Assembly: GCA_023078685.1 (NCBI GenBank) | Contig: JALGAS010000002.1 | Span: 5,642,001 to 5,706,000 of the forward strand | Length of the DNA: 64,000 nucleotides | Reading direction: 5' to 3' | Source of the DNA: Neopestalotiopsis rosae | Taxonomy: Eukaryota; Ascomycota; Sordariomycetes; Amphisphaeriales; Sporocadaceae | In this document: positions 11,807 to 23,612 of the stretch, piece after piece | Position numbering within the stretch: position 1 is the first letter of the stretch | Layout: each line of letters starts with the position of its first letter | The notes under the pieces: model-generated | What the model saw: only the letters and a program-made list of their open reading frames with translations | Database searches by the model: none | Told to the model about the DNA's origin: nothing | Program-made: the position numbers and the translations under genes

Positions 11807-14800
11807 ATGGATCCCACCGACTCGTCAGAGCCGACGCTGCCCCCGGCCGAACAGGTGAGAAGCGACTGCGCATCCCTCGCGATTGCCAAAATCATGGAAG
11901 CTAACTATTGGATTCAAGATGCGCCAGAAGCGTCTCGCCATGCTGAGCAAGACGTCCGCTTCCCCATCTTCACAGACCCCCACCAACGGCTCGGAGACAT
12001 CCAGTGCGGCTCCTACACCCAAGTCAGCCTCGCCGGCTCCCGAGAAGGAGAACAGGCCGCTGGCTACTCGTCCTACTACCCAAGACAGTCAGACCACCGC
12101 CCCTCCGTCTGGACAGAAGAACACAGCCGAGCATGAAGCTGGTATGCTTCAACTTCAAGATGGCGTCCTTAACATGTCTATGAGGGAGCCCCAATCGCCA
12201 AAGAATGAGCTGACAAAGCCTGCAGCATCGGCGCCCCCAGCCAAGAAGGCTAACACCACGGTAAAGGAGGAATCTCTTGAGGATTGGTCAGACAAGGTGT
12301 TGGGCGACATCTTCCGAATTACTCTAGACGAGACCCGAACCCAAACGCTTGATGGCCGAGCCGTCAAGACTTACTTACCTAATACAGCAGAGGAGGTCTC
12401 AGCAGAGGGCGCACTGCTTAAACTAACAGGACAGAATATTGATTCGGCTCTGTTGGAGGCTACCAGTGCTCAGCCTGCGAGCAAGCCTTTGCTGAGCTAC
12501 CTACTGCCTTGTTTCCGGCGCATTGTGAAGATCAAGTCGTCTATGCGCCGACCCACGCCGGAGAAACTGGCAGTCCTGGACGAAGCCAAACGTTTGTGCA
12601 TGAGCAATTGCATCTTTGCTCTAACGATGCCCGAGCTTTTCAGCCGCGAGCCCAATCCGAACCACGATACGCTCATTCCATACCTGTTGCGGCATCACGA
12701 CAACGAGGACGGTGTTTGCCTGGAATTCTACGATGAAGCTGTGGCGCGCATGTCCGAGGATGATTCCATTGGCACCGTCTTCTCCGACACCATGGCACAG
12801 CTCAGCAAGAAGCTCGCCACCATGTCAATGAATGATGATTACAAACCATACGTGAACTGCCTCGTCACTTTCTCTAGATATCCTCCTCTGTTGGATGCCC
12901 TTGCCCAGCACCCCGACTTTCTCATGACGCCTACTGCAGACATGACCAAGGAGCAAATTGCAGTATCGAGCGAGACACGTACCATTCTTGGACCCTTCTT
13001 TCGCATTTCGCCTCTGCAGACCGAAGTCACAAAGACGTACTTCTCCAGCCCCCGAACAATTGATCAAGGCGCCATCCGAACCTCGCAAAGTGCCTTGCAG
13101 ATGACGCTCAAGACCCACCAGGGTGATCTCACGAGCATCGTCAATGCCTTTGTGCGTTCTGGCGCTACGGCCCGTAATCGCATTCTGGACTGGTTTGCCT
13201 TTATCATGAACACCAACCACAAGAGACGTGCTCTGCACGTGAACCCGAAAGAGGTCGCCTCGGATGGATTCATGGTCAATGTTACCGCTATTCTTGACCA
13301 GCTGTGCGAGCCCTTCATGGACGCCACATATTCCAAGGTATCGAAGATTGATATTGACTATCTGCGACGGGATCCTAGAATCGACATGAGTGACGAGACA
13401 AAGCTGAATGCTGATCAAGCAACCTCTGATGCCTTCTACAGCAAGAAAGCTGATGGAACTTCGAATTTCATTTCAGAGGTCTTCTTTCTCAACTTGGCCG
13501 CTCATCACTATGGCAGCGAGGCCACGAATTCCAAGCTGAAAGATCTGGATCGGGATATCAAGCACATGCAAAAGGTTGAAAAGCAGATCAATGACGAGAT
13601 GCCAAAGCTGCAAGGCAACATGATCCTACTTAAGCAAGCAAAGGACCAGCTAGCCCGTGTCGTTAGTGCTATTGATAAGACCATGGCACTCCGCTTCTCG
13701 ATCGAGGGTGTTCTCACGGATAAGAGCATGCAGACTTTGTCACTGCAGTTTATGCGCTATGTTACAGTATGGTTACTTCGTGTGGCGAGTGGCTCTTCGT
13801 ATGCACCCGGACAAAAGCTGCAACTCCCGCTGGCTGCTGAGAAGCCTGAAGCGTTCAGCTGCTTGCCGGAATATGCTCTGCAAGATGTCGTGGACAACTT
13901 CAAGTTTGTCCTTCGGTGAGTCTACTCGAGAATGTTTATACATCGCAGTACACACTGACATTGAATACAGTTTCATGCCACAGATCATGATGTCTGCCGT
14001 GGGTGATGAGATAGTTGCATTGGCTATCACCTTCTTGAGATCTTCAGAGTATATCAAGAACCCCTACTTGAAGTCGTCTCTCGTCACTGTCTTGTACGCT
14101 GGGCAGTTCCCCATGTATCATTTGAGCAAGGGCATTCTGGGTGACATCCTGATGGGCTCGGAATTGGCCAACCAGCACCTACTCCATGCCCTGATGAAGT
14201 TCTACATTGGTAAGCTTCTCCCCATGAAATATAATAAGTCACCCCGTCGCTAACTTTAGCAGAATGTGAACACGGCACGAGCACAGCCTTCTATGACAAA
14301 TTCAACATTCGATATGAAATTTTCCAGGTCATCAAGTGTATTTGGCCCAACAACATTTACAAGGAGCAGCTAGACCAAGAGAGCAAGGTCAACCGTGACT
14401 TCTTTGTTCAATTTGTCAGCTTGTTGCTCAGCGATGCAACCTATCTACTTGACGAAGCCATGGGCAAGTTGATCAAGATACATGACTATCAGAAACAGCT
14501 ACAAGATCCGTCACTATCCCAGGAGGACCGAACCAAGATTGCTGGAGATCTTGATCAAGCCGAGGGTGCTTGCCAGAGCTACATGCAGCTGGTCAACGAG
14601 ACTATGGCCATGATGAAGCTCTTCACAGAGACGCTCAAAGATCCCTTTACCATGCCAGAGATTGTGGGCCGCCTGGCAAACATGCTTGATTACAATCTTG
14701 ACACCTTGGTTGGTCCCAAGCGAGGAAACCTCAAGGTGGAAGATGCAAAGAAGTACAACTTTGACGCCAAGACACTGCTTTCAGACTTTACCGACATCTA

Positions 14801-15269
14801 CCTCAATCTGGAATCTAAGCAACCCTTTATTGAGGCGATTGCTGCTGATGGGCGATCATACAAGCCTACTAACTTTGACGAGGCCTCAAGAATCTTGACA
14901 TCGCGAAGCCTCAAGGCACCTGAAGAGATGGCCGTATGGGAACGACTTAAGAAGAAGGTCAAGGCCGCCAAGGAGATTGCGGACCAAGCCGAGCTGGATC
15001 TCGGCGAGATTCCCAGTGAATTCGAAGACCCCGTCATGGGAACACTGATGACAGATCCTGTTCTCTTGCCTTCCAAGGTCATCGTCGACCGTTCCACCAT
15101 TGTCCAGCAGTTGCTGGCCAACCCCTTGGACCCCTTCACCCGTAGCCCAATGACAATCAACGACGTAATCCCCGCCGACGAGCTGCGCGAAAAGATTGAT
15201 GCATGGAAGGCCGAGCGTATCGCGGCTGTCAAGGCCCAATCCAGCGGCGACGCAATGGAAACTGATTAA
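11807..15269 (+). CDS. ufd2: Ubiquitin conjugation factor E4 (U-box ubiquitin ligase)
   Basis: UFD2 extends ubiquitin chains on substrates already carrying a few ubiquitins and works with the Cdc48 segregase in the ubiquitin-fusion and ER-associated degradation pathways. Exons 11807-11854, 11919-13915, 13971-14209 and 14263-15269 join in frame to 1096 residues, close to the usual 1000-1100. The short first exon (MDPTDSSEPTLPPAEQ) is joined to RQKRLAML through an intron with a CTAAC branch point. The large central part is the UFD2 core helical domain. The C-terminal 84 residues hold the U-box (FEDPVMGTLMTDPV onward, with LDPFTRSPM), which recruits the E2. The last intron ends in a tandem TAGCAG acceptor. 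The neighbour YME1 is convergent. Confidence 0.96.
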
Positions 15270-16387
15270 GACAACCCGCGAAATCCAACATACTGAATTG
15301 TCAAAGACATTGGCAACTATCCAAAAAGTAAGGGCAAACATCAATTAGGATGCCAAATTGCACTCAACACGCCAAGAGGACAGTCTTGCGTATATCACGG
15401 AATGCCTTCATCATTGAATGCCCTCGTCACGGAATGCCCTCATATCATGGATTGCCCTTATATCACGGAATGCCCTCATATCTTGGAATGGTATCACATT
15501 GCGGAATGGCTTCACATTAACGAATGGTTTCACATTACGGAATGGCTTCACAATAAGGAATGGTTTCATATCACGGAATGGTCTCATACAGGATGATTTG
15601 GGCGTTCAGCCCCATACAAGGGAATGAAGATATGAACCTCTGGTCATGGTCACAATATCTGTGCCAAAACATAGACCACGCGAATTAGCCATAGAGGATA
15701 TAAGGGTTTTAGACAGAGATCATGTCCATAGCAACCAATACAAGAAAAAAAAAATCTCAACACTGAAGTATAATAGTAAAAAACCCGAATCCCTGGAAAT
15801 TTTGTCAATGTACTTGCAGCGACCTCTTCTGGTTCTTGAACACCTTAAATGCTTGACATTTCATGTTTACGACTTGAACTCTGATTTGTGCTACCCAAAT
15901 GCTTTTTATTGAGTTGGAACTAATGATGTAGCTGACTGAGCTGACTACAAAAAAAATTGATTTCTTTTTATACATTTGAGCTGCAGACCAAAATAACCAA
16001 CTCCCATCCATGCAGAAACATTGGCCGAAAGTAAACCTGTCTGTCTGAATAGGGGCCATCGCTGGGCTTGTGACGAGAAAATCGCTGCTGGTACTCGATG
16101 CTAGTACAATGCCAATATGGGGGTGTGTATGTTCAGACCTTTTCATGAGGTCGTAAACTATGCTATCTCGATATTTGGAGAAGCCATGCCGGGAGGGATC
16201 TCTGAATGGAACCCATTATTGGACTTTCTCTTCAGTCACAACAATGAATAGTAAGCTCTCTCTTAGGCATACCAACCTAGGCGGCTGGCAAAGTCTGGTA
16301 TGACCTCTCCCTTTCAGCTGGCCTGGGGCCCGTAGTCTGAGTTGGTTGAGGTTACAATTGTTGTTTGTGGATCTTGGTTCTCGAAGA
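15270..16387. other. Convergent spacer between ufd2 and yme1
   Basis: This 1.1-kb spacer lies between the stop codons of ufd2 and yme1. It starts with the ufd2 3' untranslated region, contains the minisatellite at 15400-15592, and is AT-richer from about 15700 to 16000. No gene is supported; small frames over the minisatellite are repeat translations. Confidence 0.6.
15400..15592. repeat. 18-bp minisatellite, about 11 imperfect units
   Basis: Eleven head-to-tail units begin with GAATG. The first two are 16 bp and the other nine are 18 bp, with approximate consensus GAATGGYYTCATATCACG. The left units carry GCCCTC where the right ones carry GGTTTC or GGCTTC, so the array has two sub-families. 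It starts 130 bases beyond the ufd2 stop codon and may be transcribed in its 3' untranslated region. Because most units are a multiple of three, two reading frames stay open across it (for example 15402-15596), giving a six-residue repeat peptide that is probably not a real protein. Confidence 0.92.
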
Positions 16388-18944
16388 TCATGACGATTTG
16401 TCGCCCGAGCGAGGGGCTGGCGGGGGCGCTGGCGGTGCGGCCGGAGGAGGGCTTGAGCCGCCATCCCCAGGTAGAGGAACACCAACCGGACCGGCACTCT
16501 CAGGAACAGGCACCCTAATTGGGCCCTTTGGTGCTGGCATTCGATCCGCTAGCTTTTCGCCTCGAATAACCTTTTCAACTTCATCTTTGCTCAGTGTCTC
16601 ATACTCCACGAGGGCCTGTGCAAGACGATCGAGCTCTGTCCGGTGGTCCATTAGCAACTTGCGACACCTCTCATAAGACTCATTTAGAAGTCGTTGAACT
16701 TCGGCCTCAATGATTGCTCTCGTTTCGCTGCTGAGCTCTCTATAGCGCGTAGCGTATTCCATGTGACCAAGTTTAGGTGACATGCCCATCTGAGCAACCA
16801 TTGCGTAGGCAACCGACGTTGCCGCTTTAAGGTCCTGTCTGGTGTTAGCATTTGAAAGATTATGATGAATGCAATATAAGATAACTTACAGAGCTGGCGC
16901 CACTGGTCACCTTGTCGAGACCATAGACGATTTCCTCAGCAAGCTTGCCACCCAATGATGAGTCAATACGGGCAGCATAGTTCTGCATAGAGTACGAGTG
17001 CTTGTCCATCTCCGGAAGGTATGCGGTGTGGCCAAGAGAGCCTCCACGAGCAAGAACAGTGACCTTGTAAAGTTGGCTACCGGCGTTGGGGGAGAAAAGC
17101 TGAATGAGTGCGTGTCCAGCCTCGTGATAAGCCGTCATTTCCTTTTCCTCGGGGGTGATGACCATGGTCTTGCGCTCAGCACCCATGATGACCTTATCCT
17201 TGGCCCATTCGAAATCGTTGAGACCGACAAATTGGGACTTGGCACGACTGGCGTGAACTGCCGCTTGATTCACAATGTTCTCCAGCTCGGCACCAGAGAG
17301 TCCAGGGGTACTCATGGCAAGAGCCTTGAAGTCAACATCCTTGGCAGACTTGATCTTCTTGGCATGGTGTTGCAGAATCGCAAGTCGGCCACGGACATCG
17401 GGAAGGTCAACATTGACGTGGCGATCGAAACGACCAGGACGGACAAGAGCCTTGTCCAACAATTCCGGAAAGTTAGTTGCGCCCATGATAATAACACCAT
17501 TGTTCTGCTCAAAACCATCCAGTTCCGTTAGCAGTTGGTTCAGAGTTTGCTTGACATAGGCAGCGTCTCGCGCATTACGGCGGCCACCAATGGCATCCAG
17601 TTCATCAATGAAGATGATAGCCGGGGACTTAGCCTTGGCAGCAGAAAAGAGTTCTCGAACCCTCTTGGCACCAACGCCAACATAGACTTCATCGAATTCA
17701 CTACCAGACATGTAGAAGAAGGGGACACCAGCTTCACCGGCAACAGCCCGGGCAAGCAATGTCTTTCCAGTACCAGGAGGTCCGACGAGCAAGACACCTT
17801 TGGGAAGCTTGCCACCCAGCGTAGAGAACTTATCAGGGTTGCGCAAGAAGTCCACCATTTCCTGAAGCTCCTCTTTGGCATCGTCGCAACCGTGTACATC
17901 AGAGAAGCGGGTCTTTTGGTTCTCGGCCTTTGCCTCGCTATCGACCTTGCCGCTACCAGGGCGCTTCAAGACGCTCAAACTCTCGACAAGCATGGTGATG
18001 ATGACCAGACTGAGGTACGTGAATAAGCAGAACCACAGAATGAACTTGACCCAGCGAAAGAGCGAGCTTCCTAGAGTCTCATCAACCACGACGTGCAGAG
18101 GTCCGCCTTTTCCAGCTGAGGACTCCTTGGTAATGGCAATATTCTGTCCACGCGAGTGAGCAGCCAAGGCTTGCTTGACAGCCTGAAGCTGCGTAGCCGT
18201 CAGGTCCGAGGGCAGGCTCTCTTCAAAGTTACCATGGCCAGGCTGCGCGACACCGGGGCTCAGCAGGGCGAGCGCCTTGCTGTAGGCCTCGTCGGCGGCA
18301 GGGTTCGTGGCGAATCGGCCAGAGCGGTATCGTTCGACAATGATTGCAGGCATGTTGGCCTTAAGAAGAGCCTGGTAGAAAGCATTCTGGGCCGTTGCGC
18401 TGCCGGGGTTCCTGTTTGCGGACTCTTCCATGTGGGCAAGAAGGTTCCTTGACAGCCCACCCGTTTGGTACGACCTTTGCTGGAAAACAGATTGTTTCAA
18501 GAGAGGAGTCCTGAAAGCCGAGCGCGAAGCAGAAAATGTAGACAGGGAGCGAGAGACGGGCGATTGAGAGTAGAATCGACGGGCGACCGGGTTGGAGGCG
18601 AGGAGGGCGCCGCCTGCCATGCTCGAGATCGAGGTTCGAATGTTGAACGGGGTCGAGATGTGCATGGCAACGGGACGGAGACGCGAGACGATGGCCGAAT
18701 CATGATGGGCATCACGAAGGAATTCTGGCAAATCGAGACTTGATTGCCGCTTTGCTGGCGTTGCAGTCTGCTGCGCCTGGTTGGAAGCGGCGGTTTCGGG
18801 GGACAGGTGGATGCGAGCAGACCTCTGGCTGCTTGATGCAGACGGCGGGAGTCGGAATGGCGTCGTCAGAGCATTGAGCATTGATGGCCACATGTCGGTG
18901 GTGACAGCGGCGATGCTCGGTAGAGCTGACGCATGGAGCGCCAT
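16388..18944 (-). CDS. yme1: Mitochondrial i-AAA protease (FtsH family)
   Basis: YME1 is an ATP-dependent zinc metalloprotease of the inner mitochondrial membrane that degrades unassembled and lipid-transfer proteins on the intermembrane-space side. Exons 18944-16890 and 16834-16388 give 833 residues. The first ~160 residues are Arg/Ser-rich, fitting a mitochondrial presequence. A transmembrane helix sits at about 300-320. Walker A GPPGTGKT is at 388-395, the YVG pore loop at about 421-423, Walker B IIFIDE at 443-448, the arginine finger region RPGRFDR near 502-508, and the protease motif HEAGH at 607-611. The predicted third zinc ligand is Asp686 in GASSD, the first codon of exon 2. The C-terminus ends in a Pro/Gly-rich tail. 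The start at 18944 is the first ATG; a shorter start inside the presequence is possible. Confidence 0.96.
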
Positions 18945-19919
18945 GGTAGTGATGTTGTCGTGCTATGCGCAATGCCGGGTTGGAAAGACGCGAGTGTACA
19001 GCTGCTACTTTAGATGGGGTGGGATTGGAAATGTTGGGAAAAGATAGACGAGAGTTGGCTGACAACGACGTTGCGTGCAACCAAGGGCGGGTCGATCCGG
19101 CGTCTCTCCGGAGTCAAAAACAGAAGCAATCACACGATGGCAGCTGGGTAATTGCCGTCCGCCGACGTCGAGCATAAAGAGGTCGAACGTGGTCAGCCGC
19201 AAAGTGTAGTAGTAAGTAACGACCGATCACGAAAGGCAAAGGGTCCAAAGTGGGCAGGCGGCGACCGCGGAGCCTGCTACCAGACTGACTGCTACAGTGC
19301 TTGCTGCTTGCTAACCTAAGGTTAGGTGACTTGAGTGCTACTGTGACCTACATCATCTCGCACAGCACAGACACTTTTTGACTGACTGACTGATGACTGA
19401 CGACGTTTCTAACAGCCTGGGGCAAAACCTTCTTAGGCCTTCCATCAGCCATTCAATGACCTGCACCTCGTTGGGTCATTGAATTCAGTCCCATATTTCC
19501 CTAGTCAGGCCCCACCCAAATGACAGGCCCGGATCTCGGCGAAAACGCAAGTCCCGATCCGACCATGACTAGGTAAGGCGTCCTATAGGAAACTGGAGAG
19601 TTTCAATGCACCTAGCATAGGATTGTAGGTTAGATGAGTATTTGCGCTGGAACACGATATCACTTTCAATCACTCTCAGTTTCTTGTGGACACACAACAG
19701 TGAACAATTCGGCCGTTAAGCCCATACAGAGGCTGGGCAGCTGTAGTCATTGATCTGGAGACTTTTTTCGTCTCAATGAGTGAATCCATGATCCTCAATG
19801 ATCCATATTCGTGAGAGCTTGTCCTGACCTTCCCTCGGTCTCTACCTGTAGTACCATTGTTGCTCACTGATGCATAACATCATCTACAGTATTGTAGTCA
19901 TGCCATCGGCGTTGGTAAT
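18945..19919. other. Intergenic spacer, yme1 promoter and gde1 3' end
   Basis: This about 1-kb spacer lies between two genes on the minus strand. It holds the yme1 promoter and leader and the gde1 3' region. A perfect 15-base palindrome CTAACCTAAGGTTAG lies at 19311-19325, and a short GACT repeat at about 19379-19392. No gene is seen. Confidence 0.6.
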
Positions 19920-22900
19920 CTATTCCGCAATTCCATTTGTAACTCCATTTCGCACGCCATTTTGACCATGCTGAGATATCTGGGCAGTACCAGCCGTCAA
20001 AACAGCCTTTTCTGCCTTCTTCTGCAACCTCTTCTCCTCATCATTGGTCAGTCCTTTACGGATGGCCAAGACGTTGTCTACAATCACCGCATCTATTCCC
20101 GTTTGCACTTGGCGCTGCTCAAATATTAGTATTCAGCCAAGTTAAGAGGCAAAGAGCTGCAAATGTGAGCTGCTTACCTGAACCAACAATGGGTCGTTGT
20201 TTTGGGCGCCGTAGCTGACGCAAACCAGACCACTTTGCTTAACCACCTTGACAAGTCTAGGGCTGTTGACAAAGGGCTGGGATGTGCTCACGATACCGAG
20301 CAAGTTCCAACGGCTGGCGAATCGAATTGCCTCCTGCAAACTGCTAGCCCGAATGTCACCAACGGGAGCACAACCAGCATCCGTCAGAAACATGATGGGA
20401 ATACTTGGCTGCTTGAAACTGAGACAAAGGCAGATATCCGGGTTGAAACTGCTAAAGATGAGGTTGCGGTTCTTGGCCAGATCATACACCTTGGTGAGCA
20501 CTGTATCACAGAAGGAATTGATCTCGACCGTGTACGTGTCCATCTGCTGCTCTTCACTCTCGTGCAACATGGGGTATTTGAGCTCAATATTGAATCCAAT
20601 ATCCTCTCGAAGGTTCTTGAAAAGATCCTCCAGAGTGGCGAACGGCGCTTGGATAAAGTTGCCACGAGAATTGGCCTTGAAACCTTTAGCCTTGTAGTCA
20701 CGAGTATGCTTCATGCGCTCATCGAGATCGTTGCTACCGTCCCCAGCAAAGCCCATGCTCTGAGACCTGATTCGGGGTCCCGGCTGGTTATTGCGAGTCT
20801 CGTGGACGTCCCGTCTAACCATTTCAGGTGTCATGTCACTGCGTTCCGGATTGATGTGGAGGAATTGTTCCAGGGTCAGCGTATGGACAGGGGCGTCAAT
20901 ACCCGTCTCGCTGACGAGGAAATCGTGGTAGATAACCGGCACGTGATCTTTGGTGAGCTGCACATCAAACTCGACATAATTGGCACCCAGGTTGGCAGCG
21001 GCGATGAAGGAGGGCACAGTGTTCTCGCCAAGCTGTAGCGACTTGTTCGTGACAACGTTCTTGCCCAGCCCGCGGTGGCCAATAACCATGGTAGACGACA
21101 TTTTCTTCCAGTATGTCTGTTGAGAGTTGATCTCCATACGTGGATGAGAAAATGGGGTGATGACCAGGAAATTGAAATTTACTGTTCCAATCACCTCGAG
21201 GTTTGATGCCATGATGGGAACGCAAACATCACCCTGAAGGTTCATGCGGTTCGTGCCAAGTGTCGGCTTGACTGAGGAGAGCAGGGCTACAGCTCGGCCA
21301 ACCTTGTTCTTCTCATTTCCAGAGTAGGTAGGGACAATATCGAACATGAGCTTCACCTTTGCGATATCCGTGGTGTGAAACAGAATGGGCTCCGTTGAGA
21401 TGTTCTCGTGAACAGGAAGGTCGATGATCGTGGGCTCGCCCTGAGCACCATGAGCCGAGACAACGACTGATAGCGCCGTGTCGAGCTGGTTCGTGTGGGC
21501 CTCAGCCAAGGGGACCCGGTCCAGCTTGACGGCTTCAGTACCCTTACGCATGTCCATGGAACCCAAGCTGACCATGACCAGACTGCTATCCTTCAAATAA
21601 CGATGGCCAAAGGATTTGATGGGATCAGCAATACGGGTACTTCCATTGGATCGCCTGTCTTCAAGAGACGAGATTTCAGTCGGCGATGGGCTACGTCCAG
21701 GCTCTTCTTCCTCATCCTCTGGCTGTGGATCCTCCTCTTTGGTGTAAGTAAAGAGGAGTCTGGCAATGTCCATGTGACCTCTGAGAGCCGCGTGCTCCTT
21801 GGCAGTCCAGCCAAAGGAGTCCATCTTGCCAGCCTCGGCACCCTTTTCAAGAAGGAGCTGCGCAACTTCCAGGTGTCCATCCACGGCAGCAATGTGCAAT
21901 GGAGTCCAAGCAAACGATTTCTCGGTCAATTCCAGATCGACCTTCTGGCTTGCACAGCCCTCGAGCAGAATCTTTGCGCATTCCAGGTGTCCAAAACGGG
22001 CAGCGATATGTAGGGCTGTCTCACCAGTTTCGTCCTGCCAGTTGATGTTGATTCCGGCATCGACGAGCATCTGAACGATGGCTGCAAAGTTGGATCTCGT
22101 GGCAATGGCCAAGACGACACCAGACTGAGAAACGGGACCTCTGTGCTTGACGATTGCGCCAGCTTCTCCACGCCAATCTTCTCCGCGGAGTAGAGATTTG
22201 GTTGTGAGCGGGTGTCCACCGATGACAGCAAGGTGAAGCGGCGCATTGCCCTCCTTGTCTTGCCATTCACTGCCATCGATTCCGCTACCGACATGAAACT
22301 GATCCCATTCCTGCATCTTGGCCATGATGATCTCGCACACCACAACAAAACCAAACTGAGCTGCATAATGTAACGGCAGTCGGCCAAGAGAGTCTCTCTT
22401 GGACAACGCAGCACGTTGCTCTGGCTTGAGATTCTCGAGCAAGAAAGCCAAGACATCCACAGCCTTGTCGTCCTTGCCAAGAAGTTTCGTAGCACCATTC
22501 TGTGGGAGCGGAGTGGGAGGAATATAGTGGCTTGTATAATGCGAGCTGACTGGGAACGGAGCAGCATTGGGCTCCAGGTCACCCTCGGTCGCCGACTTGG
22601 TACGACCAATGTGAATTACCAGACGGTGGATGCAGTTGCGATCGTTGAGGTCATCTACTTCGTCGAGAGACTTGACTTGCTGCAACAAGAGCGCGATGCA
22701 GGTCTTGGACCTTGAAGAAATGGCCCGCTGGAGACAGTTGAGGAGCATGGCATGGGCAGCCGGATCCTCAGAGACCAGATTGGCCTCGCGCAATGCTGTC
22801 TTGAGACCTTCGGCGTCATCGTTCCTGATAGCCTGTTCAAGCGCATCATAGGCTGCTTGTGGCACACTGAGCAGTGCTTTCGCAGATGCTCTCCCTAGTG

Positions 22901-23612
22901 AACGTACGGATCTCGCGGATCTATCCGACTTGGAGTCATCCAGGTTCTGAGAATCACCCAGTACAGACAGCCATTTGTTGATTTCCGTAACGAGCCGGGC
23001 AATGGTAGTATCCTTGGCAAAAGGTCTGGGGTCTACTTTTGTAGTTATGTACCTGTGCTGGATAGTGGTATCCGGAATCTTTTTATCAAGCTTCTTGGTG
23101 ATTTTGACGAAGCCTCTACGGTTGATCTCGCCAAACCACTGGAGATTCCTCAACTGGTTACGGAGTTCGAGAAGAGCTCCCATGAGCTCCTCGACCTCAT
23201 CGTCGTCCAGGTCGGGGACGACTTCTGGACTCCGGCCATAGCGGTCCTGGAGGAGCTTGAGTCGCCGGTGTGCCTCGGAGAATTTCTTGTTGTAGAAGGA
23301 ATCAACGTCCTCGAGATTCCGGTCCAATGCAAAAAAGAACTCTGTTGTGGAGGGTTAGGTGACACAAACGACCTCGGAATTTAGCCCGAGGAGGAAATCG
23401 CACCTGCTAGATCGGCCTTCTTGCCTGACTTTGCGCTGGACTCTGCCGCTGCTTTGATGAGCTTCTTCAAGCCCTTGTAGTCGATATAGGAAGGTGCCCA
23501 CTCGGGGACTTGGTTTCGAGGTAGACTTGAGGGAGGAGTCAGTCGTTTTCTCAAGAAGTCCAAAGTTGGCGAAGCTGCCAGGAGTTGTTGCTCACGTTCT
23601 TCCAAACTTCAT
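19920..23612 (-). CDS. gde1: SPX-ankyrin-GDPD glycerophosphodiester phosphodiesterase
   Basis: Predicted to hydrolyse glycerophosphocholine and related glycerophosphodiesters to glycerol-3-phosphate, linking phospholipid recycling to phosphate supply. Exons 23612-23596, 23525-23404, 23341-20178 and 20114-19920 join in frame to 1165 residues. The N-terminal SPX domain begins MKFGRTLPRNQVPEWAPSY, with the coding part of exon 1 only 17 bases long. Lysines KGLKKLIKAA match the inositol-pyrophosphate-binding surface. Ankyrin repeats occupy about 360-585. The GDPD domain at about 795-1110 keeps HRG (802-804), EFDVQLTKD and the catalytic YHD, and FNIELKYPM, so it looks active. The intact catalytic site and LPRNQVPEW start favour GDE1 over the regulatory paralogue PHO81/NUC-2, though annotations often mix the two names. 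Confidence 0.92.

Noticed and set aside
11594..12136. Open frame through the first ufd2 intron
   Set aside because: It has no ATG at its beginning and continues in the wrong frame relative to exon 2; it is leader, exon 1 and intron read through.
15402..15596. Sixty-four-codon frame over the minisatellite
   Set aside because: It is a direct translation of an 18-bp repeat; a second frame is equally open, so openness carries no coding evidence.
19920..23612. Naming the SPX-ankyrin-GDPD gene as PHO81/NUC-2
   Set aside because: The GDPD catalytic residues (HRG, EFD, HD) are all present and the SPX start matches the GDE1 branch; PHO81-type proteins usually have a degraded GDPD domain.
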